Shown piece after piece: positions 63,078-64,000 of a stretch of 64,000 nucleotides of DNA; within the stretch, counting starts at the first letter, position 1; each line of letters begins with the position of its first letter. The DNA comes from Magnetospirillum sulfuroxidans (GTDB lineage Bacteria; Pseudomonadota; Alphaproteobacteria; Rhodospirillales; Magnetospirillaceae). The notes beneath the pieces were generated by a model. It did not search any database, was not told where the DNA came from, and was given only the letters and a program-made list of their open reading frames with translations. The stretch covers positions 62,001 to 126,000 of the forward strand of contig NZ_JAGTUF010000009.1 of the NCBI RefSeq assembly GCF_018224925.1. The letters run 5' to 3'. Position numbers and translations under genes: made by a program.

Positions 63078-63465
63078 CACGACTGAAAGCCGCTTTGAAC
63101 GCGGATACCGGGTCTTGGGTGAAATCGACGGCGATGGCGGGCATAAGGTGGTCGAATCCTTGGCCGACATTGCCCCCGATTTCGCCCGTTACCTGATCGA
63201 GTTTCCCTTTGGCGACATTTACAGCCGCCCGCACCTGGATCTGCGGGCGCGTGAAATCGCCACCATCGCGGCGTTGACCGCACTCGGCAATGCCAGCCCG
63301 CAATTGAAGGTCCACATTCAAGCCGGCCTCAATGTCGGACTAAACCGCGACGAAATCGTCGAGATCATCATGCAAATGGCCGTCTATGCCGGTTTTCCCG
63401 CCGCCTTGAACGGCCTGTTCGCCGCCAAGGAAGTCTTCGCGGCGGCTCAGCCCGTGGGGAATTGA
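63070..63465 (+). CDS. Carboxymuconolactone decarboxylase (CMD) family protein
   Basis: A 131-residue all-helical protein with the CMD fold. The core is LDLRAREIATIAALTALGN followed by KVHIQAGLNVGLNRDEIVE, with His82 at the usual catalytic place, and then IIMQMAVYAGFPAALNGLFAAKEVF. No CXXC is present, so it is not the AhpD peroxidase type. It may decarboxylate a lactone or, as in many MerR-linked members, act on an aldehyde/peroxide stress compound. It is coupled to merR by an 8-bp overlap, so the regulator probably controls it. It overlaps the convergent ParA-like gene by 19 bp. Confidence 0.85.
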   Translation: MSDTTESRFERGYRVLGEIDGDGGHKVVESLADIAPDFARYLIEFPFGDIYSRPHLDLRAREIATIAALTALGNASPQLKVHIQAGLNVGLNRDEIVEIIMQMAVYAGFPAALNGLFAAKEVFAAAQPVGN

Positions 63466-64000
63466 TACCAAGCGGCGGCGGCGGCGAAACCAAGCACCGC
63501 CCCCAGCACGATCAGCATCAGCCCGGCGCCGATCTTCCAACCGGCACCAGGGCCAAGCACCTCGGCCGTCAATTCCGGCGCCTTGGTCCAGCCGGGATCA
63601 GGCATCTCACCCGGTTGGGGAATGGTCAGATCCGAGCGCCGGCCGTTCAGCTCCGCCGACCATACCGCCAGTTTGTCGGCGGCGGTCTCGTGTTCCAGCG
63701 CGTCCGACAACCGGCTTTCCTCTGCGCCGCCGGTCATATGCAACACCCGCGTCAACAGCAATTCGGCCAGCCGCAAATAGGCACGGGCCGGCGGCGATTG
63801 CGGCGCCATCGACACCACCGGCAAATCACGAGCGGCGGCTTCGATCACCACGTTGTCGCGCGGCACCAGCACCGGCATGACACGGGGACCGAACTCGGCG
63901 ATGATATCCTCGGTCAGGCGCTGAGTCAGCGGGCCGTCCTCGGTCATGGTCAGCACGATGTTGATGGTGTGCAGGTCGTGATTGTAATGCGACCGCACCC
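63447..64000 (-). CDS. ParA-like ATPase with C-terminal membrane helix (C-terminal part)
   Basis: The frame is open to the window edge, so the N-terminal Walker A and B parts lie outside. The visible part has the end of a ParA/MinD fold: NIVLTMTEDGPLTQRLTEDI, MPVLVPRDNVVIEAAARDLP and ARAYLRLAELLL. It then continues through a polar linker to a single hydrophobic helix (IGAGLMLIVLGAVLGFAAAAAW) at the C-terminus. The tail anchoring is the same design as at 51994-53091, though the sequences differ. Function not known. Confidence 0.72.
   Translation of the reverse strand, partial: VRSHYNHDLHTINIVLTMTEDGPLTQRLTEDIIAEFGPRVMPVLVPRDNVVIEAAARDLPVVSMAPQSPPARAYLRLAELLLTRVLHMTGGAEESRLSDALEHETAADKLAVWSAELNGRRSDLTIPQPGEMPDPGWTKAPELTAEVLGPGAGWKIGAGLMLIVLGAVLGFAAAAAWYQFPTG

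Noticed and set aside
1-64000. Magnetosome genes, prophage, integrase, tRNA or attachment sites
   Set aside because: None of the genes recognised belong to these groups, and no tRNA-like cloverleaf or transposase was seen by eye. A tRNAscan and IS search would be decisive.

Overview
The window is a GC-rich bacterial chromosome segment. It is densely coded, with many ATGA/GTGA translational overlaps. Alphaproteobacterial traits are a NapFDAGHBC periplasmic nitrate reductase, a Coq7-type ubiquinone hydroxylase, two large chemoreceptors, several c-di-GMP/PAS signalling proteins, MsrPQ and a MeaB GTPase. Overall it looks like a motile, facultatively anaerobic Rhodospirillales organism, with Magnetospirillum or a relative as the best guess. 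That genus call is inference: no rRNA is present and no magnetosome genes were seen.

Layout. 1-4.6 kb: the tail of an ammonium transporter, a PAS histidine kinase, a MarR/hydrolase pair and an FAH-family hydrolase. 4.7-10.7 kb: the nap operon on the minus strand, with a near-consensus FNR box. 10.8-15.2 kb: a PAS-GGDEF-EAL protein, NudC and a Cache-domain chemoreceptor. 15.4-21.5 kb: gltBD for ammonium assimilation. 22-23.4 kb: a soluble chemoreceptor with a protoglobin-like N-terminus that lacks the heme histidine. 23.9-34.8 kb: a glycogen cluster (glgB, glgX, malQ, glgP), interrupted by an outer-membrane inverse-autotransporter-like protein. 35-38.1 kb: an envelope redox unit of a small membrane protein, a DUF4405 protein, MsrP, MsrQ and a secreted four-cysteine protein. 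38.2-42.5 kb: coq7, a dsbB-like gene, meaB, a diguanylate cyclase and ygfZ. 42.6-47.8 kb: two glycosyltransferases, an asparagine-synthetase-like protein and a dihydroorotase in one tightly packed unit. 48-50.3 kb: a second, larger inverse-autotransporter-like beta-helix protein. 50.4-53.3 kb: a winged-helix regulator, radC, a membrane-anchored ParA-like ATPase and a 35-residue membrane protein. 53.3-56 kb: metC, then DUF1007 and NicO-type metal transport genes with a Zur-type palindrome. 56-61.8 kb: a membrane protein, cysS, gltX and nadE. 61.8-64 kb: an unknown protein, a MerR regulator with a textbook MerR-type promoter, a CMD-family protein, and the tail of a second membrane-anchored ParA-like ATPase.

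The least familiar content is three sets of genes. The first is the pair of paralogous outer-membrane proteins, which join an intimin-like barrel to a right-handed beta-helix passenger. The second is the two ParA-like ATPases with a C-terminal membrane helix. The third is the MsrPQ unit with extra membrane and secreted partners behind three GTWAC boxes spaced exactly 10 bp apart. No tRNA, rRNA, CRISPR array, insertion sequence or prophage was found.
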